From Streptomyces sp. TRM68416 (GTDB lineage: Bacteria > Actinomycetota > Actinomycetes > Streptomycetales > Streptomycetaceae): a DNA stretch of 64,000 nucleotides. The stretch's first letter is position 1. The number at the start of each line of letters is the position of its first letter. The DNA lies in the NCBI RefSeq assembly GCF_014596915.1, contig NZ_JACVWU010000007.1, positions 243,456 to 307,455 of the forward strand. Reading direction: 5' to 3'. The notes below the pieces were generated by a model. The model saw only the letters and a program-made list of their open reading frames with translations, was not told the origin of the DNA and did not search any database. The position numbers and the translations under genes were made by a program. Below, in pieces: positions 42,890 to 55,063 of the stretch.

Positions 42890-43900
42890 GTGAGGATCCT
42901 GATCCTGGGGGGAACGGGACTGCTCGGCCGCCCCCTGGTCGAGAACGCCGTGCGCGACGGCTGGGAAGTCACCACGTTCAACCGGGGGCTGACGGGCCCC
43001 GATCACCCGGAGGTCAAGGCCCTGCGGGGCGACCGAGACGCCGAGGACGGACTGGCCGCCCTGCGGTCGGGCCGGTGGGACGCCGTGATCGACACCAGCG
43101 GCCTCCTGCCGTCCTCGGTGGAGCGCTCGACGCGGCTGCTCGCCGACCGGGCCGGGCTCTATCTGTTCGTCTCGTCGCTCGCCGCCCTGACCTGGCCGCA
43201 ACAACCTGTCACCGACGAACTGCCGGTACGCGCGTGCCCGTTGGACGCCTCCATGGCCGACACCGGGTACGGCACGCTCAAGGCCGGTTGCGAGCACGCC
43301 GTCGGTGCCGTCCCCGGAGCCAGGGCGCTGGTGGTGCGGCCCGGGCTCATCAGCGGGCCGGGAGACGGTTGCGGCCCGCTGGGACGGTGGTTGCGGCGCG
43401 CCGCCCGCGGCGGCCGGATCCTCGCGGGCGGGGATCCCCGCGATCCCGTCCAACTGCTCGACTGCCGCGACGTTGCCTCCTGGCTTCTCGCATGCGCCCG
43501 GGACGGCAGAACGGGTGTCCTGAACGCCGCCGGCCCGGCGGGTGCCATGACGATGGGGGACCTCCTGGAGACCTGTGTCACGGTCACCGGGGCCAAGGGC
43601 CGACTGGTCTGGGCGGACGACGAGTTCCTCGTCGCCGCCGGAGTGAGGGCCTGGGTCGACCTGCCGCTGTGGGAGCCGCGCTCGACCGCGGGTCACGGCA
43701 ACCGCTGGACCGTGCGGACCGCGGCCGCGTACGCCGCAGGACTCAGCTGCCGTCCGTACGCCGAGACCGTCGAGGCGACCTGGAAGGAGTTGGGGGACGG
43801 GACACCGGAGGAGAGCGGGGTGTTCGGTCCGCTGACCCCGGAGAAGGAGAGGGCGCTCATCGACGCCTGGCTCAACGGCGCTCGTGTACCGACGCCGTAG
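42890..43900 (+). CDS. NAD-dependent epimerase/dehydratase-like protein
   Basis: A 336-residue extended short-chain dehydrogenase. It begins with the Rossmann motif ILILGGTGLLGRPLVENAVR at a GTG start (42890) 8 bp after the previous stop. DGRWDAVIDTSG-type segments (SGRWDAVIDTSGLLPSSVER) and the active Tyr-x3-Lys (TGYGTLKAG) follow, then VRPGLISGPGD. This subgroup resembles NAD-dependent epimerases of sugar or isoprenoid metabolism and reductases fused to natural-product pathways. A role in reducing or epimerising an oxidised peptide residue, or supplying a sugar, cannot be decided; no glycosyltransferase is present. Confidence 0.87.
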   Translation: MRILILGGTGLLGRPLVENAVRDGWEVTTFNRGLTGPDHPEVKALRGDRDAEDGLAALRSGRWDAVIDTSGLLPSSVERSTRLLADRAGLYLFVSSLAALTWPQQPVTDELPVRACPLDASMADTGYGTLKAGCEHAVGAVPGARALVVRPGLISGPGDGCGPLGRWLRRAARGGRILAGGDPRDPVQLLDCRDVASWLLACARDGRTGVLNAAGPAGAMTMGDLLETCVTVTGAKGRLVWADDEFLVAAGVRAWVDLPLWEPRSTAGHGNRWTVRTAAAYAAGLSCRPYAETVEATWKELGDGTPEESGVFGPLTPEKERALIDAWLNGARVPTP

Positions 43901-43917
43901 CGACGGGAAGGAGAGGC

Positions 43918-45906
43918 ATGCGGATCGGGCTGCGACGCCGGCACGAGCAACGGCGAGACACGTCGGACACCGCCGCTCCGGCGGCCAACCCCGAACTGGC
44001 CAAGGAACCCTGGGAGATGAACGAGGCCAATCTCTTCTCCGCCGGGTTCTGGGCCATGGCGCGCGGCCTGCCTGCACTCAGCGGGCACGTCCTCCGCCTC
44101 GCCTGGCAGACCAGTCGGATCGACACCGCGGCGGCCATCGTCCTCAATGCGGTCTCCGGCGGACTTCTCTCCGTCGGCCTGCTCGCCACGACGTCGGTGA
44201 TGCAGTCCCTGTTCGCCGAGGGGCCGACCCCGGACCGGGTGCGCGACGCGCTGCCCTCGCTGCTGCTCGTGGCGCTCGCTCTCTCGCTCAGGTCCAGCTT
44301 CCAGGCCGCCGCGTCATGGGCGCAGGCGCGCCTCATCCCGCGAATCGAGCGGGCCGTCGAGCTGCGCCTGATCGGGCTGACCACACGGGTGGACCTCGCC
44401 TCGTACGACGACGCGAGGTTCCACGACGGCCTGCAGCGGGCGCGCGAGCGTGGTTCGGCCAACGCGCCCGTGACCGCGCGAGCCACCCTCGAGGTGTTCA
44501 GCCAGGTGGTCGGTCTCGTCGCCGTGGCCGTGACCCTCGGTGTGCTGCATCCCGTGCTCCTGCCGCTGCTGATCCTGACGGCGGCGCCCGACTGGTGGGC
44601 GGCGGTGCGTTCCGCGCGGATGCGCTATCGGGCGATGTGGGACCTGATCGCGAGCCGCCGACGCAAGTGGATCACGTTCGAGCTGATGACGGACCGTCGA
44701 TCGGCCGCCGACGTCCGTTCGTTCACCATGCGGGACTTCCTGCTGCGGCAGTACGACCGGGTGGCCACCGTCGAGCGCGATGTGCAGATCGACCTCGCGC
44801 GCAAGGAGACGGGCGTACGGCTGGCCGGTGACACCCTGAGCGGTGTTGCCACCGGAGCGACCTACGCGGCGCTCGGTCTGCTGCTCGGCGCGGGCGCCAT
44901 TCCGCTGGAGGTCGCGGGTACCGCCGTCCTGGCGATCCGAAGCGGCAAGGAGTCGCTGCACCTGTTGGTGCAGGAGATGAACCGGCTCTACACGGAAGGG
45001 CTCTACTTCTGTGACTACCTCGACTTCTGCGGCGAGGCCGAGCGGGTCCTCGCCCTGTCGCCGAAGGGGCCCGCGCCCGCGGCGTTCGACCGGATCAGCG
45101 TGCAGGACGTGACGTTCCGCTACCCCGGTGCCGCCGGTGCGGCCCTGACCCACGTCTCCATCGAGATCTCCAAGGGCGAAGTCATCGCTCTCGTGGGCGA
45201 GAACGGCTCCGGCAAGACCACTCTCGCCAAGATCCTCGCCGGTCTGTACATGCCGGACAGCGGGGCGGTGTTCTGGGACGACACCTCGTTGGCCGACGCC
45301 GATCGGAACGAGCTGTGGGAAAACATCGCGGTGGTCGCGCAGAGCCCCACCAACTGGCCGCTCACCGCGCGGGAGAACATCGCGATGGGCGACGCGGAGG
45401 ACGAGCAGCGGACGCACCGGGCGGCCGCCGCCGCGGGTGCGGCTCCGTTCGTGGAGCGGCTGCCGAACGGCTACGACACGCTCCTCGACAAGCGGTTCGA
45501 GAGCGGCCGGGAGCTGTCGGGCGGGCAGTGGCAGCGCCTCGCCGCCGCCCGTGGCTTCTACCGCGACGCCCGCCTGCTCATCTGCGACGAGCCCAGCGCG
45601 GCCCTCGACGCACGGGCGGAGCACGAGCTGTTCCGGGCGATCGGCGACCACGCCACGGACCGGACGGTCGTCCTGATCACCCACCGGCTCGCCAACGTCC
45701 GCTATGCGGACCGCATCTACGTCCTCGCCGACGGCCGGGTCACCGCGACCGGAACCCACGAGGAGCTCATGGCCGCCGGAGGCCTGTACGCCGACCTCTA
45801 CAACCTCCAGGCGGAGGCGTACCGCTCGGAGCCGACCCAGGAGCACTCGCCCACGGAGCAGCGTGGCCCCTCGGCACTGCCGCGGCCCGCTGCCCCCATC
45901 ACCTAG
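43918..45906 (+). CDS. lanT: ABC transporter, fused permease and ATPase
   Basis: A 662-residue exporter half-transporter. The transmembrane domain occupies about residues 60-370 (VLNAVSGGLLSVGLLATTSV, VVGLVAVAVTLGVLHPVLLP). The nucleotide-binding domain follows: Walker A at about 427-435 (GENGSGKTT), signature LSGGQ at 533-537 and Walker B LLICDEP at 553-559 with catalytic Glu. There is no N-terminal C39 peptidase domain, so it can export the modified peptide but not cleave the leader. It would function as a homodimer. GGGAAGGAGAGG precedes the ATG at 43918. Self-protection by export is possible, since no LanFEG immunity system is seen. Confidence 0.9.
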   Translation: MRIGLRRRHEQRRDTSDTAAPAANPELAKEPWEMNEANLFSAGFWAMARGLPALSGHVLRLAWQTSRIDTAAAIVLNAVSGGLLSVGLLATTSVMQSLFAEGPTPDRVRDALPSLLLVALALSLRSSFQAAASWAQARLIPRIERAVELRLIGLTTRVDLASYDDARFHDGLQRARERGSANAPVTARATLEVFSQVVGLVAVAVTLGVLHPVLLPLLILTAAPDWWAAVRSARMRYRAMWDLIASRRRKWITFELMTDRRSAADVRSFTMRDFLLRQYDRVATVERDVQIDLARKETGVRLAGDTLSGVATGATYAALGLLLGAGAIPLEVAGTAVLAIRSGKESLHLLVQEMNRLYTEGLYFCDYLDFCGEAERVLALSPKGPAPAAFDRISVQDVTFRYPGAAGAALTHVSIEISKGEVIALVGENGSGKTTLAKILAGLYMPDSGAVFWDDTSLADADRNELWENIAVVAQSPTNWPLTARENIAMGDAEDEQRTHRAAAAAGAAPFVERLPNGYDTLLDKRFESGRELSGGQWQRLAAARGFYRDARLLICDEPSAALDARAEHELFRAIGDHATDRTVVLITHRLANVRYADRIYVLADGRVTATGTHEELMAAGGLYADLYNLQAEAYRSEPTQEHSPTEQRGPSALPRPAAPIT

Positions 45907-45927
45907 ATACGGAGAGGGGAACACTTC

Positions 45928-46557
45928 ATGTCAAGCGCGACCAGCGCGGCCGACCGGGCCGGCGCGGCAGTCACGGTGCCCTGGGTCGCCCTGTGGGAGG
46001 GCGAGTCGCGCGTCGAGCCGCTTCGGCGCGATCCGGCCAGCGGCTTCTTGCGATACGCGCAGGAGGAGCCCGAGGACCGTGACGAGCACGGCGTGCTGTG
46101 GATGCGGCACATCGGCCCACAGGGCCAGGGCCGCCCCCTGTTCTCGCAGACGCACTCACGGCGCCAGCGCCAGTGCATGGTCTCGTCGCTGTGCCAGATC
46201 TGCGGCGAGCGGATCGAGCCCGAGGACGGCCGCCTGCCCTGGTTGCTGCCCGCCCGCGAGTACGGCTCGCGCCCGAAGCTCGTCCACACCACCGGGACGC
46301 CGCCCACCTGCCGATCCTGCTGGGCGCCCGCGGTCGAGCTCTGTCCCCATCTGCGCACAGAAGGTGCCAAGACCCTCTCGGTGGGCAAGGTCGTCCACTG
46401 GGGCGCGGCCGGGCTCCTGCACACGCCGGGCGAACGCGCCCTTCGCTGGACCGCCTGCGGCTACGAGGATTCCGAACCGGACGTCCTCAAGCGACTACTG
46501 GCGGAGACCCGCCTGGTCGTCCTCCAGGACGTGCGGGAAGTCCCGCTGACCGACTGA
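45928..46557 (+). CDS. Hypothetical protein with zinc-ribbon-like cysteines, last gene of the lanthipeptide cluster
   Basis: A 209-residue soluble protein with CxxC pairs in SSLCQICGERIEPEDGRLPW and TCRSCWAPAVELCPHLR, plus conserved tryptophans (VPWVALWEGESRVEP, GVLWMRHIG). I recognise it as a family seen in many Streptomyces genomes, usually labelled hypothetical or phage-like. A structural zinc ribbon is likely. It is 21 bp downstream of the transporter with GGAGAGG before its ATG, so it is probably part of the operon, but its role in peptide maturation is unknown. It ends before a strong terminator at 46695-46727. Confidence 0.82.
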   Translation: MSSATSAADRAGAAVTVPWVALWEGESRVEPLRRDPASGFLRYAQEEPEDRDEHGVLWMRHIGPQGQGRPLFSQTHSRRQRQCMVSSLCQICGERIEPEDGRLPWLLPAREYGSRPKLVHTTGTPPTCRSCWAPAVELCPHLRTEGAKTLSVGKVVHWGAAGLLHTPGERALRWTACGYEDSEPDVLKRLLAETRLVVLQDVREVPLTD

Positions 46558-46694
46558 GCCCTTGGTCGACCACAGCCACGACAGGCGGCCCTTCGGGTGA
46601 CACGCCTGCGGCCGGCCCAGGCCGCTTCGTGCCGGGCGGCGTGTGTGTGGGTGGGGCGCAAGCCTGGGTGGGGGCGGCGACGTTGTCACGCGAC

Positions 46695-46727
46695 GCGGCG
46701 GGCCCGGCAGTTCGCCGGGCCCGCCGC
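46695..46727. terminator. Strong hairpin terminator between lanthipeptide operon and GH62 gene
   Basis: A perfect 14-bp stem GCGGCGGGCCCGGC (46695-46708 with 46714-46727) and a 5-base loop lie between convergent ends of the hypothetical gene and the arabinofuranosidase gene. Confidence 0.82.
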
Positions 46728-46764
46728 TCCCGCTCCTCAGCGGAGCCGGACTTGTGTGACGCCG

Positions 46765-48261
46765 TCAGCGCTGCAGTGTCAGCAGGGCGGGACGGTAGGG
46801 GAGGAGGCCGTAGTCCGTGCCGTCGGAGCTGGGGCTGCGTCCCTGGTAGAGAAGCTGCAGATTGCAGGGGTCGACGGTCATGGTCTGGTCGGCGCTGGTG
46901 CGCAGGAGTTCGCCGTGGCTGATGTCGTTGGTCCAGGTGGCACCGCTGTTGACCCGGCCGGCGAAGGGGTTGGACTCGGTGGCGGCCTGGGGCGTCCACG
47001 TACCGTTCAGGCTGGTGGCCGTGAACGAGCGGAAGAAGCGGTGCTCGTTCGCTCCCCGAGCCTCGACGATCATGAGGTACTTGTTCTGGCCCTGGAGCTT
47101 GTAGACCTGCGGGGCCTCGAAGAGGTTCTTGACCGTGTCGGTCATGATCGTGGTGTACGACGAACCGAAGTTGCCGGGGAAGTTCCCGAGCGGCATGCTC
47201 GACCGGTAGATCTTGCCGTTGTCACCGGCGAAGAACAGGTACATGTTCGACCCGTCGGCGATCAGGGCGTGGTCGATGGGACCGGTTCCGGAGTCGGAGA
47301 TCCGGCCGGTGAACAGCGCCTGCTCCGACGACCAGCTGTTCGGGTTCGTGGGATCACTCGACGTCCGGTACGAGAACGAGGAACCGCCCCACTGGTAGGC
47401 GAGCACCCAGATGTTCTTCGGCGCGAAATAGAAGAGCGAGGGCGCGACGGCGGTGAACGGCAACGTGTTCTGGGTGGCCGTGGCCATCTCCGACCAGTTG
47501 GTGAACGGGGCGAAGCTCATCCCGCCCCACGCCCTGCCCGTCCCCGCGGCTCCGTGGGTCGTCGCGTAGACGACCTGCCTGCCGTTGTGGGGAGCGACGG
47601 TGAAGTCCTTGAGCGAGGCCCAACCCGCCTTGGGCTGCGCCAGCGCGCCCGTCGACGACCAGCGGTACGTCGAGGGAAGGTCGCACGTGCCCGGGTTGCC
47701 CGGGTCGCCGGAGCCGACCTTGACGAGCCGCCACTGCTGGTTGGCGCCGCCCCAGTCGTCGTACTGGACGATGTTCGCGCCGTCGGCGGTGGAAGCACCC
47801 TGCACTTCAAGGGCCTTGTTGCTGTGGCGCGCGATCAGCCGCACATGGCCGTCCGAGCTGTCGGCGAGCCGCCACTGCTGGTTGGTGGCGTTGGCGTCGG
47901 ACCACTGGACGATCGCGGCGCCGTTCGCGGTGGACCGGCCCTGGACGTCGAGGACCTTGCCGGAGTGGCGGGACTTGATGCGGTAGTAGCCGCCGCCGGA
48001 GTCGACGAACTGCCACTGCTGCTGGTTCTGGTCGTTCCTGGCCCACTGGGTGATGCGGGCGCCGTCGTTCGTCGCCAGGTTGTAGACGTCAAGTGCCTTG
48101 CCGCTGTTGCGGTTGACCAGCACGTACGAGGCGTTGGGGTCGACCGTCGCCGCGCTTGCGGGCTGGGCGCCGACGCCGATGAAGGTGGCCATGAGCAGCA
48201 CGGGCGTGAGGACGACGAGTAGGCGTCTCAGCCGGAGCGGGGCTGGACGGCGGAACCACAT
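46765..48261 (-). CDS. Secreted GH62 alpha-L-arabinofuranosidase with N-terminal ricin-type module
   Basis: A 498-residue exported enzyme. The signal peptide covers residues 1-37 ([20 protein letters not shown]). Residues 38-190 form a ricin-type sugar-binding module with three QxW repeats ([25 protein letters not shown]). The rest is a GH62 domain: [60 protein letters not shown] and [20 protein letters not shown]. It removes arabinofuranosyl side groups from arabinoxylan, helping the xylanase downstream. CGGAGG precedes the ATG at 48261. The ricin module is nearly identical to that of the esterase at 50801. Divergent from xlnA. Confidence 0.93.
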   Translation of the reverse strand: MWFRRPAPLRLRRLLVVLTPVLLMATFIGVGAQPASAATVDPNASYVLVNRNSGKALDVYNLATNDGARITQWARNDQNQQQWQFVDSGGGYYRIKSRHSGKVLDVQGRSTANGAAIVQWSDANATNQQWRLADSSDGHVRLIARHSNKALEVQGASTADGANIVQYDDWGGANQQWRLVKVGSGDPGNPGTCDLPSTYRWSSTGALAQPKAGWASLKDFTVAPHNGRQVVYATTHGAAGTGRAWGGMSFAPFTNWSEMATATQNTLPFTAVAPSLFYFAPKNIWVLAYQWGGSSFSYRTSSDPTNPNSWSSEQALFTGRISDSGTGPIDHALIADGSNMYLFFAGDNGKIYRSSMPLGNFPGNFGSSYTTIMTDTVKNLFEAPQVYKLQGQNKYLMIVEARGANEHRFFRSFTATSLNGTWTPQAATESNPFAGRVNSGATWTNDISHGELLRTSADQTMTVDPCNLQLLYQGRSPSSDGTDYGLLPYRPALLTLQR

Positions 48262-50766
<2,505 letters not shown>

Positions 50767-50800
50767 TGAGGGGACCTGACACGGACGAAGGAGTGAATCG

Positions 50801-52195
50801 ATGAAGACCCACGGTGCGGCCGACCCCGCCCCGCCACCCCGACGCCGCCGTTGGTCCCGGTTCGTCGGCGCGGTGGCGGCGGCCCTCGCGACCGGCATGC
50901 TCGTCTCGGGGATGACCGGGCCCGCCCAGGCCGCGGCACCGCCCGCCGCGACCGCGACGGTGGACACCAACGCCTGGTACGTCCTGGTCAACCGCAACAG
51001 CGGCAAGGCGCTGGACGTCTCCGGCGTCTCCACCGCCGACGGGGCGCGGATCAGCCAGTGGACGCGTCACGACGGAGCCAACCAGCAGTGGCAGTTCGTG
51101 GACTCCGGCGGCGGCTTCTACCGGCTCAAGGCCCGGCACTCGGGCAAGGTGCTCGACGTGGCCGGCGCCTCGACCGCCGACGGTGCCGCGGTCCAGCAGT
51201 GGGCCGACCACAACGGCACCAACCAGCAGTTCCGCCTGGCCGACTCCGACGGCGGCCACGTCCGGCTGGTCAACCGAAACAGCGGCAAGGCGGTGGAAGT
51301 GCAGGGCTCCTCCACCGCCGACGGCGCCAACGTCGTCCAGTACGGCGACTGGGGCGGCGCCAACCAGCAGTGGCAGATGGTCAAGCTGTCGTCCGATGGC
51401 GGCGAGGGCGGATGCGGCAGCGCACCCACCCTGAACAGCGGTACCCACACCATCCAGAGCGGTGGCAAGAGCCGCAGCTTCATTCTCAGGGTCCCCGCCA
51501 ACTACAACAACAACCACCCCTACCGGCTGATCTTCGCGTTCCACTGGCGGGGCGGCACCGCCAACGACGTCGCCTCGGGCGGAACGAGCGGGAGCGCCTG
51601 GTCCTACTACGGCCAGCAGGAACAGTCGAACAACTCCGCGATCCTCGTGGCCCCCCAGGGCCTGGGCAACGGCTGGGCCAACTCGGGCGGTGAGGACGTC
51701 ACGTTCGTCGACGACATGATCCGCCGCATCGAGAGCGGGCTGTGCGTCAACCCGGCGCAGCGCTTCGCCACGGGCTTCAGCTGGGGCGGCGGCATGAGCT
51801 ATGCCCTCGCCTGCGCCCGGGCGAACGTCTTCCGGGCCGTCGCGGTCATCGCCGGCGCCCAGATCAGCGGATGCAGCGGCGGCAACCAGCCCATCGCCTA
51901 CTTCGGGATCCACGGCATCAGCGACTCCGTCCTCAACATCGGGCAAGGACGGTCCCTGCGCGACAAGTTCGTCAGCAACAACGGCTGCACCGCCCAGAGC
52001 CCGCGCGAGCCCGCTCCGGGCAGCCGCACGCACATCACGACCACCTACTCGGGCTGCCGCGCCGGATACCCGGTCCAATGGGCCGCGTTCGACGGAGGCC
52101 ACATCCCCGGTCCGGTCGACGGCTCGTCCAACGAGAGCGGCGTGACCACCTGGACCAAGGGAGAGATCTGGAGGTTCTTCGCACAGTTCCAGTGA
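50801..52195 (+). CDS. Secreted feruloyl/acetyl-xylan esterase-like protein (CE1/PHB depolymerase fold) with ricin module
   Basis: A 464-residue exported esterase. The signal peptide is about residues 1-45. A ricin-type module (about 52-198) is nearly identical to that of the GH62 enzyme. The C-terminal alpha/beta hydrolase has SFILRVPANYNNNHPYRLIF, AFHWRGGTANDVASGG, the nucleophile S327 in RFATGFSWGGGMSYALACAR and a terminal GHIPGP histidine. This is the bacterial feruloyl esterase (CE1, LpqC-like) pattern, releasing ferulate or acetate from arabinoxylan. GAAGGAG precedes the ATG at 50801, 34 bp after xlnA, so the two may be cotranscribed. It ends at a strong terminator. Confidence 0.9.
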   Translation: MKTHGAADPAPPPRRRRWSRFVGAVAAALATGMLVSGMTGPAQAAAPPAATATVDTNAWYVLVNRNSGKALDVSGVSTADGARISQWTRHDGANQQWQFVDSGGGFYRLKARHSGKVLDVAGASTADGAAVQQWADHNGTNQQFRLADSDGGHVRLVNRNSGKAVEVQGSSTADGANVVQYGDWGGANQQWQMVKLSSDGGEGGCGSAPTLNSGTHTIQSGGKSRSFILRVPANYNNNHPYRLIFAFHWRGGTANDVASGGTSGSAWSYYGQQEQSNNSAILVAPQGLGNGWANSGGEDVTFVDDMIRRIESGLCVNPAQRFATGFSWGGGMSYALACARANVFRAVAVIAGAQISGCSGGNQPIAYFGIHGISDSVLNIGQGRSLRDKFVSNNGCTAQSPREPAPGSRTHITTTYSGCRAGYPVQWAAFDGGHIPGPVDGSSNESGVTTWTKGEIWRFFAQFQ

Positions 52196-52208
52196 CCCGT
52201 CCGTTCCA

Positions 52209-52243
52209 CGGAGTGGAGCCGGGATCCTCCCGGCTCCACTCCG
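52209..52243 (+). terminator. Hairpin terminator of the xlnA-esterase unit
   Basis: A perfect 16-bp stem CGGAGTGGAGCCGGGA (52209-52224 with 52228-52243) and a 3-base loop, 13 bp past the esterase stop. Just beyond it, CCGAA-N7-TTCGG (52254-52270) is a possible regulator site for the xyloglucanase gene. Confidence 0.88.
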
Positions 52244-52379
52244 TCGGCGTCCGCCGAAAAAATTCTTCGGAACGCGGCAACCCTGTGGGGCCCTTGTGAC
52301 CACAAGGAGGCGGATCCGGTCATCACGGTGCCTGGATCCGGTCTTCCTCCGATGAACGGTATGCAAGGAGAAACCCCCC

Positions 52380-55007
52380 ATGAGCAACCCCACGACCGGC
52401 GTGCGCCGCGGTCGTCACCGCCGTCGCTGGACCGCCACCGGCCTGGTGCTGGGCGTGCCCGCCATCGTCGTGCCCTACTTCGTGTTCGTGCAGGACGACT
52501 CGCAGGCCGCGACCGTCGACGGCAACGCGTACTACCGGCTGGTCTCCGTGCGCAGCGGCAAGGCGCTGGACGTGAAGGGCTTCTCCACCGCCGACGGCAC
52601 CCGTATCCAGCAGTACACCGACCAGAACACGGCCAACCAGCAGTGGCGGCTGAAGGACGCCGGCGGCGGCTACTACGAGCTGGTGAACCGCAACAGCGGC
52701 AAGGTGCTGGGCATCGCGGGCAACTCGACCGCCCAGAGGGCTGCCGCCGAGCAGCAGACGGACACCTCCGCCACGTCCCAGGAGTGGCGGATCGACACGG
52801 TGGGCGGCTCGGACGCGGTCACCTTCACCTCCCGCAGTAGCGGCCTGGTCCTGGACGTCTCGGGAGGTGCCACGGCCCAGGGCGCCGAGGTCATCCAGTA
52901 TCCCGGCCACGGCGGCACCAACCAGCAGTGGAGGCTGGTGAAGGTGACCGAGACCCAGACGGCCGCGACCGGACCGTACGTGTGGAAGAACGCTCAGGTG
53001 GTGGGCGGCGGATACGTCACCGGACTGGTCTTCAACCAGAAGCAGAAGGGCCTGCTGTACGCGCGGACCGACATGGGCGGCGCCTACCGCTGGGACACCG
53101 CGGCCGAGCAGTGGATCCCGCTGACCGACTGGATCGGCGAGAAGGACTGGAACCTGCTCGGCATCGACTCGTTGGCCACCGACCCCGTCGACCCCCAGCG
53201 GCTCTACCTCGGCGCGGGCACCTACACCAACGAATGGGGAGGCAACGCCGCGATCCTGCGCTCCACCGACCAGGGCCGTACCTTCAAGCGCACCGACCTT
53301 CCGTTCAAGCTGGGCGCCAACGAGGACGGCCGCGGCGCGGGCGAACGGCTCGTGGTCGACCCCGCGCACAACAGCACCCTGCTGCTGGGCACCCGGAAGA
53401 ACGGCCTGTGGCGCAGCACCGACCACGGCGTGACATGGAGTCAGGTCTCCTCGTTCCCCGTCAAGAACGGCGCCGGCACCGGTGCGGGCATCTCCTTCGT
53501 CACCTACGGCCCGGCCGGCAGCAAGACGATCTACGTCGGCGTCCACGACCGGTCCACCTCCCTGTACCGCTCCACCGACAACGGCCGCACCTGGCAGGCC
53601 GTCGCCGGGCAGCCCACCGGCCAACTGCCGCAGCACGGAGTGCTCTCCGGCGACGGCTCGCTGTACGTGACGTACACCGACAACCTCGGACCCAACGGCG
53701 TGACGGGCGGCACGGTGTGGAAGCACACGCCGGCCGGCGGGGCCTGGAAGAACATCTCCCCCTCCAAGGGCAACTACGGGTTCTCCGGCCTGGCCGTCGA
53801 TCCGCGCCGGCCTTCCACGGTGATGGTCACCACCCTCGGCCGCTGGTGGCCCGAGGACGAGATCTACCGCAGCACCGACGCCGGTACGACCTGGAAGGCG
53901 CTGTCCGACAGGTCGGAGCACGACCCCTCCGGCGCTCCCTACGTCGGAGACCACGTCGGGCACTGGATGACCGCCCTGGCCATCGACCCCTTCAACTCCG
54001 GGCACGTGCTGTACGGCACCGGCAACGGCATCTGGCGCAGCAAGAACGCCGACGCCTCCGACAACGGCGGCACCAGCCACTGGAGCGCCGGCGCCCGCGG
54101 ACTGGAGGAGACCGCTCTGCTGGACGCGATCGCCCCGCCCGGCGGCACCGACGTCGTCACCGCCATGGGCGACCAGGGCGGCTTCCGCCACGACTCGCTG
54201 ACCAAGGTGCCCAGCGGGCGGCTGAAGAGCCCGATGATGACCAACAGCACCAGCATCGACTTCGCCCAGTCCAAGCCCACCATGATGGTCCGCGTCGGGC
54301 GGGGCGGCGACAAGGACGGCGCCTACTCCACCGACGGCGGCGCCAACTGGACCGGCTTCAGGACGGAGCCGGTGGCCAGTGCCCAGGACGGCCACATCTC
54401 GCTCGCGGCGGACGGCTCCGCCATCGTCTGGACCCAGGACGGCCAGGTCCCGCACCGCTCGACCGACAACGGAGCGAGCTGGTCGAAGGTCGGCGGACTG
54501 CGCGCCGGCGCCGTGGTCGTCGCCGACCGCGCCTCGGCCAAGACCTTCTACTCGCTGTCCGGCGGCACGCTCTACGCCAGCACCGACGGCGGCGCCACCT
54601 TCAGCGCCCGCGCCACCAACCTGCCCGCCGACGGCAGGCTCCAGGCCGTGCCCGGCATCGCCGGGGACCTGTGGATCGCCGGCGGCGGCAAGGGCCTGCT
54701 GCACTCCACCGACGGCGGCCGCACCTTCGAAACCCTCACCACGGTGAAGGACGCCTCCGCCATAGGCTTCGGCAAGGCCAAGCCGGGCACCGACTACCAG
54801 GCCCTGTACCTGATCGGCACCGTCAAGGACGTCACCGGCGTCTTCCGCTCCACCGACAAGGGCGCCACCTGGGTCCGCGTCAACGACGACGCCCACCAGT
54901 GGGGTGCCATCGGCGGCGTCGGCGTCATCACCGGCGACCCCGACGTCTACGGCCGGGTCTACGTCGGCACCAACGGACGCGGCCTCCAGTACGGCGACCC
55001 GTCCTGA
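52380..55007 (+). CDS. Secreted GH74 xyloglucanase with N-terminal ricin module
   Basis: An 875-residue exported enzyme. The N-terminal signal/anchor is at about 15-42 (TGLVLGVPAIVVPYFVFVQD). A ricin-type module (about 45-198) has three QQW repeats. The GH74 double seven-bladed propeller begins at about 205, with catalytic-region YARTDMGGAYRWDTAAEQW and a second conserved Asp in ALAIDPFNSGHVLYGTGNGI, and repeated sialidase-type S-T-D-x-G-x-T-W blades (STDHGVTWSQV, STDNGRTWQAV, STDAGTTWKAL, STDGGRTFETL). It cuts the glucan backbone of xyloglucan. AAGGAG precedes the ATG at 52380. Confidence 0.95.
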   Translation: MSNPTTGVRRGRHRRRWTATGLVLGVPAIVVPYFVFVQDDSQAATVDGNAYYRLVSVRSGKALDVKGFSTADGTRIQQYTDQNTANQQWRLKDAGGGYYELVNRNSGKVLGIAGNSTAQRAAAEQQTDTSATSQEWRIDTVGGSDAVTFTSRSSGLVLDVSGGATAQGAEVIQYPGHGGTNQQWRLVKVTETQTAATGPYVWKNAQVVGGGYVTGLVFNQKQKGLLYARTDMGGAYRWDTAAEQWIPLTDWIGEKDWNLLGIDSLATDPVDPQRLYLGAGTYTNEWGGNAAILRSTDQGRTFKRTDLPFKLGANEDGRGAGERLVVDPAHNSTLLLGTRKNGLWRSTDHGVTWSQVSSFPVKNGAGTGAGISFVTYGPAGSKTIYVGVHDRSTSLYRSTDNGRTWQAVAGQPTGQLPQHGVLSGDGSLYVTYTDNLGPNGVTGGTVWKHTPAGGAWKNISPSKGNYGFSGLAVDPRRPSTVMVTTLGRWWPEDEIYRSTDAGTTWKALSDRSEHDPSGAPYVGDHVGHWMTALAIDPFNSGHVLYGTGNGIWRSKNADASDNGGTSHWSAGARGLEETALLDAIAPPGGTDVVTAMGDQGGFRHDSLTKVPSGRLKSPMMTNSTSIDFAQSKPTMMVRVGRGGDKDGAYSTDGGANWTGFRTEPVASAQDGHISLAADGSAIVWTQDGQVPHRSTDNGASWSKVGGLRAGAVVVADRASAKTFYSLSGGTLYASTDGGATFSARATNLPADGRLQAVPGIAGDLWIAGGGKGLLHSTDGGRTFETLTTVKDASAIGFGKAKPGTDYQALYLIGTVKDVTGVFRSTDKGATWVRVNDDAHQWGAIGGVGVITGDPDVYGRVYVGTNGRGLQYGDPS

Positions 55008-55023
55008 CCCGACGCCCGAGGCA

Positions 55024-55063
55024 CTCCTGGGACCGGGGCCGCAACAGGTTCCGGTCCCGGGAG
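55024..55063 (+). terminator. Hairpin terminator of the xyloglucanase gene
   Basis: A 13-bp stem (CTCCTGGGACCGG, 55024-55036, with CCGGTCCCGGGAG, 55051-55063; one T:G pair) lies 17 bp after the stop codon. Confidence 0.75.
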
